Positions 36,542 to 49,300 of a stretch of 64,000 bases of DNA are shown piece by piece (positions within the stretch are counted from its first letter, which is position 1; each line of letters starts with the position of its first letter). Under the pieces are notes generated by a model, which saw only the letters and a list, made by a program, of their open reading frames with translations, searched no databases and was not told the DNA's origin. This DNA is from Cylicocyclus nassatus (lineage: Eukaryota; Nematoda; Chromadorea; Rhabditida; Strongylidae): contig CATQJL010000223.1 of NCBI GenBank assembly GCA_958299035.1, positions 51,690,302 to 51,754,301 on the forward strand. The letters run 5' to 3'. Made by a program: the position numbers and the translations under genes.

Positions 36542-36973
36542 CTCTTCAAACTGCCAACCTTTCCAAAACATTGAGGGATATTTTAATAACATGTTATTCT
36601 TCTGAATGTCTTAGAGTTTTTGATTCATTGAAACCAACCATTCTCTACAAATTAGGTAAGGTAAGTCTAGAGCGTTTTCACGAAAGTGACCTTCTTCAGC
36701 ACTAGGTTTACAGAGTATGGATTCCAGAAATGGGCGGGTTTTTGTGTGAAGGTGTGGAAATTCACCAATCTCCCATAGTTTTTTGAGTGTGTGCTAATAA
36801 TGATGGCATAACTGTCAATCAAAAGCGCATTTTTTACCAAAAAAAACATAAACATATAACAACGATAAGCGCGCTCAAATAGACGCGTTCGCTCTCGTTC
36901 CCATTAGTGCTGATAACGATGTCAATCCACAGCACATTTTTTACTATTAACTTGCTCCACCTCGCTCTTATTA

Positions 36974-37630
36974 GGTCGTCCAGAAAGTTTTCGATCATGA
37001 ATTTCAAAATTCATAACTTCTGATTTTTCCAACCGATTTGACTGCTTTCATTTTTATGTGAAAGGGTAAGACTTGCTCTTTATAATGACATCTCAGCTGC
37101 TTAGTAATGGTCATCTGTTGCATAGATAGGAGCGATAGAAGAAAAATGGTAAAAAATTTTAATTTTCTGTGTAGGGTCATAAAAAATCGGAGACTTGCAA
37201 CAAAAATCGGAGCAGTCAGTATTGTAAGTTCTTTCACCAGCTCTCTTCAACAGTGCAAAGTTTGCGCCAATTGAGCGTTTCTATGGAAAGTTATGATTTC
37301 CCTGAAAAATGCCAAAATAAACCAAATTCGCCGTTTTGTATTGCTTGCTCGAAAATCATAACTTTTCATAGAGACCCTCAATCAATTCGGACTGTTCCGA
37401 TTTTTGATGCAAGTTTCCGTTTTTTATGACCCTACACAGAAAATTAAAATTTTGAGTGATTTTGTTTTGAGCTTCTATCTATGCAACAGATGACCATTAC
37501 TAAGCAGCTGGGATGTCATTAAAAGAGCATGACTTACCCTTTCACATAAAAGTGATAGCAGTCAAATCGGTTAGAAAAATTAGAAGTTATGAGTTTTTGA
37601 AAATCGTGCGCAAAAACATTCGGGACGACC
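36974..37630. mobile_element. Mariner-type foldback MITE inside the hAT element
   Basis: The ends GGTCGTCCAGAAAG and CGGGACGACC are flanked by TA at 36972-36973 and 37631-37632. Long inverted arms share TTCATAACTTCTGATTTTT... and CAACCGATTTGACTGC. No coding capacity. Confidence 0.75.
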
Positions 37631-37633
37631 TAT

Positions 37634-38350
37634 ACAATGTGTTGGCTCTTATGGGTCACCGAAGCAAATGATTTTTAGAGCCGGGAAGCAAAGAAGCCCT
37701 AACATGCTGTACACCATTCGAAAGCTGAGATCGTGGAGAATCGACGTTGACCGTCGACTTTTTTCTAGGTCTTCTGTGCCGCGAGATATGAGGGATTTCA
37801 TGTGCTTCAAAAATTAACTGGTTTTGTGTCCTCACTTTCTGCTCTCCAAATGAATGCTACGAGAAAGTCGACGGTCTACGTTTGTTAATGAAGACTTGCT
37901 CTTTAACACAGATAGATAATCAGCAGTGACTAGGTCTTCATTTGGCAAAAATCTGTTGTTGAAAATGACCATGTTTTCAGATAAAATGCGGTGTATCTCT
38001 CGGTAGAGGGAGGTTAGGAAGAAGTCGACGGTCTAGGTCGAATCCCCTTTTCCTGAGCTTTCGAATGGTATACAGGTTGCTGGGCGAAAAAACTAAACAG
38101 TTTTCAAAAATGGGGTGGAGATATCTACTATTAGCTTGCTCCAACCCAGCTCCACCAATGTATTGGCTTTTATCGGTTACCGGAGCAAATGATTTTTAGA
38201 GCCGGGAAGCAAAGAAGCCCTAACATGCTGTATACCATTCGAAAGCTGAGATCATGGAGAATCGACGTAGACCGTCGACTTTTTTCTAGGTCTTCCGAGA
38301 TATGAGGGATTTCATGTGCTTCGAAAATTAACTGATTTTGTGTACTCACT
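37634..38350. repeat. Inverted and direct repeat block inside the hAT element
   Basis: The segment with GGGAAGCAAAGAAGCCCTAA occurs at about 37682 and again directly at about 38202. The block ATACCATTCGAAAGCTGAGATC...CCGTCGACTTTTTT is also mirrored at about 38020-38080, giving a foldback followed by a partial direct copy. Confidence 0.7.
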
Positions 38351-38596
38351 TTCTGCTCTCCAAAATGCTACGAGGATAAATAAATAATATAAATAAACAT
38401 AAATACCGTTTCTTTAGTAAATTTATGAGTGTACCTTGTTGTTTGAGGTACCCAGCCTGCTTTTCATAACAATTTTTATCATATTCTCAGAGTACAATAC
38501 CAATCTCAGCCCAAGTGAAGGGGGTCATCGGGAGTTTGGCCTCAAAGTGAAGGGGGTAAGATCCATCACTCCCCCTATCGCAACTATGCCCACAAC

Positions 38597-39413
38597 ATCG
38601 TCCGATTTCTGGAAGAAATAGAGAGATCCCTGAAGAGGTGAACATGCGCATGAAAAGCAGCCACAAAATGCAGCTAGTCTTCAGTTTGGTAGATTAAAAA
38701 CATACTTTTCAAAGGCTCTTTCGCGCCAATGTTCGCTGCTGCAAGTGCGGTTTCTGTAAAGTGCGGCTTATAAATCGGAAAATAGGGTACTCGTTTCTTT
38801 TGTTTTAGTTGGTTATATGTTAGTCAGTAGAACACATTTCTACATTTTGTTAGGCTGGAAAATGTTTCGATGGGGAGTTACTAGTATGGGTGCCGTCGCT
38901 AATGGGGCTTAGTGTACAATCTCCCACACTGAGTTGCAAATGCCTCGAGGTTAATTTACAGAAGTGATTCCTTATCGATTACTGATCTGTTTTACAATTT
39001 CGTGCAAACAAGAGTGGTAGAACTCATTTTAATCTTTCATCACACAATTGCGGTTTGTCCTACTCACCCTGATTGTAGTAAGTTCACCTATGTCTTCACA
39101 AAAACCGCTACCAAGCCCTCATGATGAGAGGTGGTGGAGGAACGAATGAAAAAATTGTCCAGCGCTGGTCCACAAAATTCAGCTCCCGCGATTGCTGTGG
39201 CTATGTAGTACGACGGTACGATGACTTAGTGTGCTGGATGAACTCGATAACCTCTACGTCTATTACCAGATAAGAGCTTCCTCTCCTCTCATACTGAGCT
39301 AGCCAAAACGCCAAAGCACGCTCTCCCAGAGTCCTCTCAAGTTCGTGCAGTAGGTGACTTACATCTCAAAGGAAATTGCCTTTATGAGATTTTTACTTTG
39401 CATTCTGAGCGAA
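38597..39413. other. Intergenic, no recognised gene
   Basis: No protein-like frame or structural repeat was recognised. Confidence 0.4.
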
Positions 39414-39665
39414 AGGGGCGAGGGCGTCGTGGTTTGAAGCGCCGCTATGACCAGATCGCACGCAGGTTCGATCCCGCCCCTGGGCCACCCAAGCCCTCTG
39501 CGGTACCAGAGTAATTCTTTGAGGTTAAAAGCACTGATTTGGTAATCGGCTGGCTCCCGCAAATCATGTAGTAGGCTCGCACGCATACAATTACCACTTC
39601 GACTATAAGTAGTTTGCGTTCGGCGCATGCCCGCAAAGGGTATTGAAGACGCCGAATACTTCATC
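39414..39665 (+). repeat. tRNA-derived SINE
   Basis: A tRNA-like head GGGGCGAGGGCGTCGTGG with an exact B-box GGTTCGATCCC at 39465-39475. The T-arm does not pair properly, so this is not a functional tRNA. Confidence 0.55.
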
Positions 39666-40327
39666 CTTTATCCTTTACCAGTGCGTCACCTCTGCTTCGC
39701 AGAGACTCGCACTGCTCTTACTTTATATGCTTTACTTGTTCTCGCCTAATGATATCTTTGAAACTCACCGTGCAATGACGACTACCACGAATGAAATGTA
39801 AACAACTACTCATTTCAAAGGGTTTTTCATGCCAGATCGGTAATTTCGCATGGATGGAACTTTTCGCAGAAGAACAAATGCAAATTCGATTAGGTTTTTG
39901 AACTTCTTTTGGCTTGGTAGTCGCATAAGGACAACAATTACCGTGAGCTACATTTCTATGCAAAAATCCCCTCAAATGGTCAGGTAAAGCCAGGCGGATT
40001 GACCATTTGCGTAACCATTTCTTTTTGGCGTCGTTCTGGTATAGTAGTAGACCTTTGGTCACTTTTTCGCCCAAAGTCCATGTCTTGCACATCAGCATGC
40101 CAAACTCATCCACGACTTTGCAAAAAGCGTTGATACAGACCCAATTTTGCGGGCCAGAAGCCAAGTGTATCCGTTTGACTCGCAAATTCTGAAGGATCCA
40201 CCCAACAAATCTGCTCGTGATTTTGTACGGTGGAGTTCTACGCTGGTAGCATGCGCTGTGCAAAATTTGGGCTCAGGACATTGGCTGGAACTCGCTCTAT
40301 GATTTCGTTACAGACAGACGGACAGAC

Positions 40328-40628
<301 letters not shown>

Positions 40629-40686
40629 CACGTAAACACCCTTAGCCCGTTATTATAAGTTATAACTCTGAGCGAAGAAGAGCTTG

Positions 40687-42728
40687 TCAGTGAGACATTG
40701 TGTAAATGGACTGAACGGAACTGACGAAATTTCCAGTGCGCATTGTGCAAAGCGGTATTAACTTGTCGGTCAGTTTACGAACATTATGCAAAAGTAGGAG
40801 GACACTTTTTTTTGTAAAGCTAACGAGCAAAATATATACATCTTTGCCTCCTAAGAGATACCTTTTTACTCGCTTCGACTCTCTAAATCTACAATACTTG
40901 TAGATGAAAGATGACTGCGGCACTGCCTGAGTTGCTGAATCGTGTCGCGTCGCCATATCTTTGTTTAGAGTGGATAAATTGTGAAACCAAGGGCGACATT
41001 CAACTTCAGCTCTACGAGACGCACTTCGAGATCTGTAGGATGTACTCGGATACTGTATGAGTGAGGCAGTCAAAGCTCACGAATAAAACTGAGTATTTGT
41101 ATAAGATCGATTGTTTAGTTGCAGTGACGCACCTGAGGAACCTACCGCAAGCAACAATCTGAGAGAATTCGCAAAATTTAGCTGCCTAAACTCTGCTTAC
41201 CGTATCCAAACAGGCACGCCTACCCTCTATATCATGGGGTAACGGGTGCTGGGTGGGGCTTTAGCACGCTTGATTAGCTCAAAGCCTCGCCTTCTTGTGG
41301 TGGGAAAGTGAAAATGATCAAAGAGATGAGGTGAGGTGAGATGATCAGATGAGGTGCAGAGCCTACGGGAGGCGGTCGCGGAGGTCCGAGCCCACTCGGC
41401 ACACTTCACTTCTAATGATATGGAGAGCAATGCATGCGTTCGTCAAATTGAGTCGGACGGTGCACTTATGTGATATATGAATTGAATATGAAATCGTCCT
41501 CTCTGAAGCAAGATATACGATGCGACTCAAAATTCGGCGTACTCTGGCTGCAGCCGCCGTCAGTTTTTACGAACCACGAACGTATTGTCTTTCCTTGTTC
41601 ATGTTGGGCATTTCTGTGCAAGGAGTTAAGAGCGCTTTCCGTCCGAGTGCGCTCGCCGCATCTCAGATGGAAGCTCTGCTGCGCTATGTAAGCCGTCAAC
41701 AATATGTGGTGTGTCAGAGAACGGGTCATGAACTGATTCGAATACTTTCAGATAAAACCCTTTTAATGATGTGTAAACTCCTTTTTGCACAATGATTTAC
41801 TCCAAGCTTCAGAAGGTCCTTTTCTATATTGCCAAAAAAACTTTTTTTTTCAAGTAAAGAACGGTGTCTAAAAAACAACCATGTGCTAAGCGCAAATGTG
41901 ACTTTCGACCACATAGTAAAAACAAGGAAAAGTTGGATGAAACGGATGATAAATAATGAGGCTAGGATGAAAAGGCGATAAAGAAGAGTTCGTTACAATT
42001 TGTAGGCCTTGTAAAATCTTGTTGCCCGCGGCGGCTTAGAATAACAGGGGTCGGAGCGGCTGGAAGACGTGGGGTCCCGGCGTATAGGCTATTCGCAGGC
42101 GATAATGAGCGCGCACTTCATTCAGATGTATTTTTATGAATTCAAAGACGCTTTTGCTGGAACAGAATATGCAATGCTGAAAACGAATGTTGGCCAAAAA
42201 ATTCATAAGTGAACGAAGCCCGAATATAGCCTCGCGACGACCGCTCGCTTATGCTGGTTTCAAGGAGCGACGTGGGCAATTAGGTTTTACCAGGCTTATA
42301 CTTGATCACCCTGACTTAACAGATTAAGCCCAAAGCTGTAGCGCAGAGAAGTTCAAATGGCGTAAAAAAGGAGTTCGAGTTTTTCTGGGTCCAAAAAATT
42401 TTGCATGAATCACCAAAAAGGCTCAAGGTACTCGAACAAAAGTGCACCTTCGGACGCTGGTTTACTTCTCCTCTGGACCACGACACTTCGTATTCTTATT
42501 AATCGTGATTTTTCAGTCAGAGGAAATTTGTAATTTTGAGAACAGCATTGCACTCCCTCATCACCCCAACACATTGATCGCGTCATGCTTGTCGATGGTT
42601 AGGAATATAGGAAGCATATTTTTTGCTGTGTTTTTTGAGTTGACTACCAGATTGCAATTGTCTTTTTGTAGTTGTCGAGAACTATTTATAAGGTGACCGC
42701 AAAAATTCTCAAATCTTTTCCTTTCTTA
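40687..42728. other. Intergenic, no recognised gene
   Basis: Short open frames only. No inverted termini or motif were recognised. Confidence 0.35.
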
Positions 42729-43188
42729 CAAGGGAAGGAAGGTTGGTCGAAGTGGCCTTTTGAGATGAGATACAGTGTTTTGTAGAGCTTGGAACGCTGA
42801 TTCCAAATCTACCTTTGCTATCTGCTGCGGTCTTCTGGGCGAGGAGTTATGGAGGTTTTTGTGAGTAAAAATTTGAATGCAAGAGTAGGGTAAAATCAGT
42901 TGTAACCTTTTCCCAGCGTTCAAATGAGGCAGCAGCGATTGGTATATTCAAATCAAGATTATTTGTTGCACCAAGTGACCCGACTACCGATTTAGCCCTA
43001 TAAAAAAATGTTACGTCAGATTTTAGCCTACTCTTGCATTCAGATTTTTACCCATGAAAACCTTCATAACTCATCGCCCAGAAGCCCGTAGCAGATAGCA
43101 AAGGTAGATTTGGAATCGGCGTCCCAAACTCTACAAAACAGTGCGCATTTCATATCAGAGGCCACTTCGACCAACCTTCCTTTCCTCG
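42729..43188. mobile_element. PIF/Harbinger-like MITE upstream of the L-domain gene
   Basis: The ends CAAGGGAAGGAAGGTTGGTCG and its counterpart ...CGACCAACCTTCCTTTCCTCG are flanked by TTA and TCA. It is related to 175-631 through the GGTTGGTCGAAGTGGCC end and ends 115 bases before the predicted ATG of the receptor L-domain gene. Confidence 0.7.
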
Positions 43189-43302
43189 TCAGAATATGTT
43201 GTAAGTGAATCGACATCAGCAAGAAAATCCGCTGAGAAAAAGACTAGTGACGACTACAAGTGCTATCACACAACTGCTACATTCAGGTTGCTTCTAGATA
43301 TA

Positions 43303-46300
43303 ATGTTTCATGCTTTTTTCTTGTATGTTGCAATAGTTTCCCCACTAACATATGGAGGTGTACCACCAGTGAGCGAAAATAAACCCTACGATAAGGAAAC
43401 ATTATGTAAGTTTATTCGTTTATAAACGGTGGCAACAGTATATGACTTCCAGCTTGTTATTTCCAAGGAACGTTGTCTTTATATAAGGAGAAATATAACA
43501 CGGACGGAGACATATGCTTCCATTTTTACGGTAGATTAGAGTCTGATCCTGAGACGACCGAACTGGAACTTCAGGTAATCATGGCAGAAAACATGTGTAT
43601 TTCAGCAAAATATGTGATGTCGCTTTCCAATCGGTACTCCATTATTGCTTGCGTAAGTAATTTATTGAAATACAGTACAGAAAGCAGTGAAAGCCAGAAA
43701 AGGGAAGCTGTTTAACAAATCTGTTTGAATGAACGAGCTAAAGGAAGTGGCAGTGCGTACATTTGCCTACTCATCGCCTGAAGTTCTCAAAAACGTGGAG
43801 AACCTTAACCTTTGTCAGCTTTTGAAAAGGTTGAGGAATTTTGCAAAGGAGCAGGATTGAATTTACTTTCTAGCGCACTTTGGAGAGTGTTCCATAGATT
43901 GTAAGATTTGAGAATTCTATATTTATAAAGAGCACTGGCAGAGTGGGAAGAGAGGGGGTAGGGGAAGTGCCAACAGTAACAAAAGGTTGCACGTAACTTG
44001 CTTTTGCTTGTAAATAATTAAAATAATTTTGAGCCTAAAAAATTAGGTTACTCTCTTACGAATTCCCAAACACCTGCGGACTGCAACCCTTTAACCGAAA
44101 ATATCAGGTTGTTACATAAGTCTTGTTACACTTAACTTCTGACAACGATAAGTCATGCACCTCATATTCTTTACAGGGCTACGGGATACCATTCGGTAGA
44201 GCAAAGCAAGCTCTACAAGATAGTACGCAAAAGTTTGCACCAACTTCGACCCACTGTAACTTTGCATCCAAAATCTGAGTCGTTGCGAAGGTTCAAAAAT
44301 TGCAAAAACTCACATCTTTGTTCAGAAAAATCCTACGAATCTCCAACTTGCTCATAAAAATTGCCTATATATCAGACACTCATAAATACAGTTTCTGTAT
44401 TTTTTCCTCAGTCGAGAACAGGAATTTTTTTTAGTTTTACAAAAACGAAGCTATGCTGTTTCTATTGATGTAGCTGTAGACTACGAGCCGTTGCAAGTGT
44501 AACCGTAAATTATCAGCTTTCCAGAAGCTCTTGTTTTCGAAAATTACCTAATTTAGCATTGAACACCCGAGTAAAAGAAACTAAATTTGGTATTTTTTCG
44601 AAAGCCAGTGCTTTTGGAAAGCTGAAAATTCACAGTTATACTTCTAAGAGCTTGTAGTGTACCTACACGAATAGAAACAACATAGCTTCGTTTTTGTAAA
44701 AACTAAAATATTTCCTTCTCTCGATTTTTAGATGAGGAAAAAATATAGAAACGGTACTTATGAGTGTCTGATATAGTAGACAATTTTTATGAGCAAGTTG
44801 GAGATTCGCAGGATTTTTCTAACAAAGATCTGAATTTCTTGCAATTTTTGAGCCTTCACTACGACTCAGATTTTGGATGAAAAGTTAAAGTGGATCGAAT
44901 TTGGTGCGAACTTTTGCAAACTATCTTGTAGAGCTTGCTTTGCTCTATCGAATGGTACCCTGCAGCCCTATTAAAGTTATGAAGATCACAACTTATCGTC
45001 TTAAGAAATTAAAGTGTAACAAGACTTATGTAACAACCTAATAGTTCTCGGACAGCCAACACTAGAAAGCAGTTGCGAACCGAGGAGTGGACCGGGAGCC
45101 CATTTCTGAAACTTACTCAAATGAGTCTTAAAAATGTGCAAATGATTTCTTTATACTTCGGCATGGTTGAATAACTTTTGAAACTCTCTAGAAAATTAAT
45201 TTAGCTCTGATTTTTTTGGGGGGGGGGGGAGGGGACTGCCGCCACGGGGTAATGGGCTCGCAAAAAACTTTGGAAGCGCCCCAAAAAACTTTCGTGCCCC
45301 CCCCCTCCCCCATAACGGTTGGAACCGCCACTGCTAGAAAGGTATTAAGCTGAACCAGGAGAAGCAGCCAAATGATTTTAGCAAATACAATCCATCGTTG
45401 GATGTCTCATAATTTACAACACTCGTATTACTCATGCTTCTCTCAAAGAGCTTGTCAGCATCGAGCCGGACCAGAATTTTTGCGGTGGGTCTACAGTGAT
45501 TTGACTACTTTACTGATGCGAGACTCTGGATAATTTATCAGAGTACACATTTGCTTTGCTCATATTTGGCAATCCAACATTGGAAGAAATAACGTTTGCA
45601 AGTAACCTAAAATTTGACGAATCGGTGAGTCTCGTAGCAAGTAATGTTAGACGCAACAGAGAATAATTTTTAGAGCGTGCTCATAAGAGCAAATCCGAAA
45701 ATGACTGTTTTGAATGGAATAGACGTCTATTATGGCGATAGTACAGGTTGTTGCTTGAAAATAAGGTTAACTACAAATACGCTAAAGATTATAGTGCAGA
45801 AAATGGAACCAAGGGCAAATTCACCATTTTTACTTTTGCATAAACTTTATACAAGCTTCAGTCCCTTGGAGTCTGTCCCAATCCGGATCAATTCAAGATT
45901 GGAGTACAGGTTGTTGCAAGATAGTGGCGATGTTGATGCGCATCAACATCGCCACTATCTTGCGTCATGTCTACGGCTTGCTTGCCATCTCTTTCTGATG
46001 TTTTCGCTCTTTCCTACAGCGCGCACAGGCAGCGCAAACCTCTGACATAGCAAGCCAGTTTTATTCCAACGTTCCACCTGATCCCAGTTGGGCAAGTCAA
46101 ATATAAGCTTGCCAGGTTGTGAAGCTAATGGGAATTACCATATTTCGGACCTAAGCAGTATATGGTTTACACCGTTTTAGCAATTTCACTTGCTTGAAAT
46201 TACAAAGGGAGAAAGTGCAAAGTTTTTCCTGCTTGATGTAGTGTGCTTGCGGTAAGATTTGCGGTGAACGCCTGTAATACAGGCCAATTGTGCGCCGGCA

Positions 46301-49300
46301 GTATTGGCCTGGTTATTTGATGCGCAAATATTACCGAAAACCTCGGCACCGCAAACATGCTATGTGAAGCGGACTACTAGACTTTATCGGTAAAAGTGAC
46401 GTGTACTGTGTGCGACATAGGTAAAATGAGTTACCTTCCTGGATGATCGCTTGCTCCTATCAACAAAGCTTACCATCCCTCCAAGTCACTAGACTTAAAG
46501 ACTTCACAATTTCAGCATGGGATTATTCAACAAGCTGATTATAGATACCCCCACCTATGGCCGCCGCTTCAGAGTGGCGTGGGGGTGACAAAGGGAGCGA
46601 AACTGGAATGTACAAATGTATTAGGTTGTCCGGAAATTAATGCCCGTTTTGATTAACTGCGATAAGTCATATACTTCTCATTTCTAAATAGGTTGCAAAG
46701 TACCATTCGATAGAGCAAAGCAAGCTCTACAAGATGGCTCTCTTGCTTTTGCAACAGCTCATATCCACCTCTTAAGGTAAAAAGTAAAAAGACTCAGCTG
46801 CCCGAAAAATCAAGAAAAATCGTAACTCAGTCCATAAAAATCCTATAAAATTTCTTACCTGCCCACGTAAACAGTATCCATAAAACATCTGTATACGCCT
46901 TTGCCGTAATTCTTCCTCTGTTGAAAATCAAGAAAACGGAAATTTTCGTGAACTTGCCAAAGTGATGCTGTGCCGTCCCCACATAGGTAGTTGTATACTA
47001 CAAACCTGTAGAAGTACAAACGTAAGTTTTCAATTCTCTACAAGCTTTAGTTCTCGAGAAATACGAAATACAGCTTTCCCTAGTTAGGTGGTCCAAGCTA
47101 AAATTCAAATTTCTTGAGAACTAAAGCTTTTAGAGAGCTGAAAATTTAAGTCTGTACTTCTACGGGCTTGTGGTATACAACTACCTATGTGGGGACGGCA
47201 CAGCATCACTTTGGCAGATGCACGAAAAATTCCGTTTTCTTGGTTTCTAATGGAGGGAAAAATACGGCAAAGGCATATACAGATGCTTTATGTGGATAGT
47301 GTTAATGTGAACAGGTAAGAATTTTTGTAGGATTTTTATGGACTGGGTTACGACTTTTCTCGATTTTTCGGGCAGCTGAGTCTTTTTACTTTTTGCCTTA
47401 CAGGGGAAGTCACTTAAGTCAGGTCGGCCTTTTTTGAAATGAGACACATATATTTAGAATTAGCTCGGAACGCTGATTCCAAATATGCTTAGCTGCGAAG
47501 CGTTCCTCTGAAGCGAGTTATGAGCTTTTTAGTATGTAATTGACATATAACTGAATACGGAAAGAAGGCCTTTAGATAAAAATCTGCCTAAAAAAGTGGT
47601 GGGAAATCAAAATAACATCAAACTGAGTCATTTGATTTTGATAGGGTGTTGTATGCATTCAAACTACTACCTGGATGACGATACCGTAGCATGCCTAAGT
47701 CGGTCAGCACGCAAACTTTGCCTAGGAAAAAGCTCATAACTCGCTTCGGAGGAACGCTTCGCAGCTAAGGACAGCATATTTAGAATCAGGGTTCCGAGCT
47801 GATTCTAAATATATGTGTCTCATTTCAAAAGGCCGACCTAAGTTAAGTGACTTTCCTTGTTAGAACTCGGGGTGGATAAGAGCTGTTGCAAAAGCAAGAG
47901 AGCCATCTTGTAGAGCTTGCTTTGCTCTATCGAATGGTTTGCAACCTATTTAGAGATGAGAAGTGTATGACTTATTGCGGTTGAAATTGAAAACGGGCAT
48001 TAATTTCCGGACAACCTAATACATCCAAGTATATACTCTCGTAAGGCCTCCCAGACTGTGAAGGAGTTCGACAAATACGTCTTCGGCCAAATGCATAGTT
48101 AAAGGCAGTGTCCCGGCAGATTTTGCATTCCCATCTTTTTGCATGTTTTGGGCCTTTACGGCCCGTAGACCCCGAATTTGAGCGTCGAAACGGGTTCTTC
48201 GAGGTGTTTACCCAATATCCAAAAGGCAGCTCGGACGAAAATTTCAATGGAAAGTTGGGAGGCCCTGGCGCGAAGACCCTGCTGCCTGTAATTTTCGCTT
48301 TGGATAGCATGCACAATGCGGGAGAGCGGTCGTGGGGTCCCGCGCCGAACGGTAAACGAAGTCGTCCGAGCGCGCGCCGATTGGGGTTGCGCGCGCCGGT
48401 TCAAGGGCTATTTTGTCGGCCCAGCGGGGAACATCAACCAGCCGGATTGCGCTTGGAGTCAGTTGGATGACCAGGAATTTCACCATAGCTATATCCCCCA
48501 GGGCGCGAATCTGCCGGGACACTGCCTTTAAAGGCATTATCCGGGCAAATTTTGAAATTTTGTGCTTATCCGGGCCTACTCACTATGCTGAATCCGAAAA
48601 TGCACATTAGAAGGCGCGAAAACGGCGAAAAAGGGCTCTAACGCAGGAGGAAAATCACAAGTGTGTGGGGGGGGTCTTCCCCACTGCGGATTCACGCTCC
48701 AAGCTTCCGGAGCGATCTTCTCGGTCCCGATTTCAAGTCATGCATTTGCGCCTGGCCTGTGGAGATCTCAGATCGGTAACAGGATTGAGAAAATCGCTTT
48801 AGAAGACGGGACCGCAAAATTTACAGTGGGGAAGATCCCGCCCACTTCTGATTTCCCTCCTGCGTTAGAGCCCTTTTTTGCCGTTTTCGAGCTTTCCAAT
48901 GTGGATTTTCGAAGTTAACATGGCGAATAGGCCCAGGTAAGCAGAAAATCTCAAAATCGAGTTTTTGCCCGGACATTGCCTTCAAGGTGCGGGACCACCC
49001 ACGGTTTGGCTGCAGATGAGGACCACTGGCGATCCCCATTTACAATTTCATTGTCGGTGGTCGCTCTGTGGAAGAAAAGAGCACGGCCTCGCAAATCTGC
49101 TGTTGTCGGGAAAAGTCCTCTTACCCGTACAGAAGAAGGATTAGGTCACACTGCCACTAACGCTGCGTAAGCTTACGCGGCTTTCGCTAAAACGCAAACT
49201 TGCTTTTGCTTCGGGACCCTACGTACCAAACACCCATACCAATGCGCATTTGTGCAGAAATATGGTCACTCGACTAGTAGCTCGCAATGCATCCACTAGA

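Larger units (their letters stand above)
30690..36592 (-). pseudogene. hAT transposase, C-terminal part, interrupted by an LTR retrotransposon
   Basis: Reading the reverse strand, MLLKYPSMFWKGWQFEE ends at the duplicated CTCTT (36542-36546). The same frame resumes after the retrotransposon (31787-31791) with ETAGRILYKIADDSH and runs to 31409. An in-frame TGA (31409-31411) and then a frameshift near 31250 follow. The last block (31008-31250) has the hAT dimerisation pattern LAKLVSIPTSTAEVERNFLS. An acidic tail (LLEEEEDFSGSELVVSDVSD) is readable around 30690-30800 in another frame. N-terminal and most catalytic regions are not found, so the copy is inactive. Confidence 0.7.
30375..38588 (-). 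mobile_element. hAT transposon with nested insertions
   Basis: The left end CATAGGTGCGATAGGGGGAG and the reverse complement of the right end CTCCCCCTATCGCAACTATG agree at 19 of 20 bases. The flanking 8-bp duplication CCCACAAC is exact at 30367-30374 and 38589-38596. A subterminal motif GTGAAGGGGGT occurs twice near each end. A transposase remnant with a hAT C-terminal dimerisation region is on the reverse strand. The 8.2-kb span contains a 4.75-kb LTR retrotransposon (31792-36541), a foldback MITE (36974-37630) and an internal repeat (37634-38350), leaving about 2-3 kb of native hAT. Confidence 0.85.

Noticed and set aside
39414..39490. Possible tRNA gene
   Set aside because: Good B-box but the T-arm and acceptor stem do not pair; a tRNA-derived SINE fits better.
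39718..40263. 181-codon reverse-strand ORF
   Set aside because: No recognisable domain, no splice context, and it abuts a repeat/microsatellite; probably repeat-derived.
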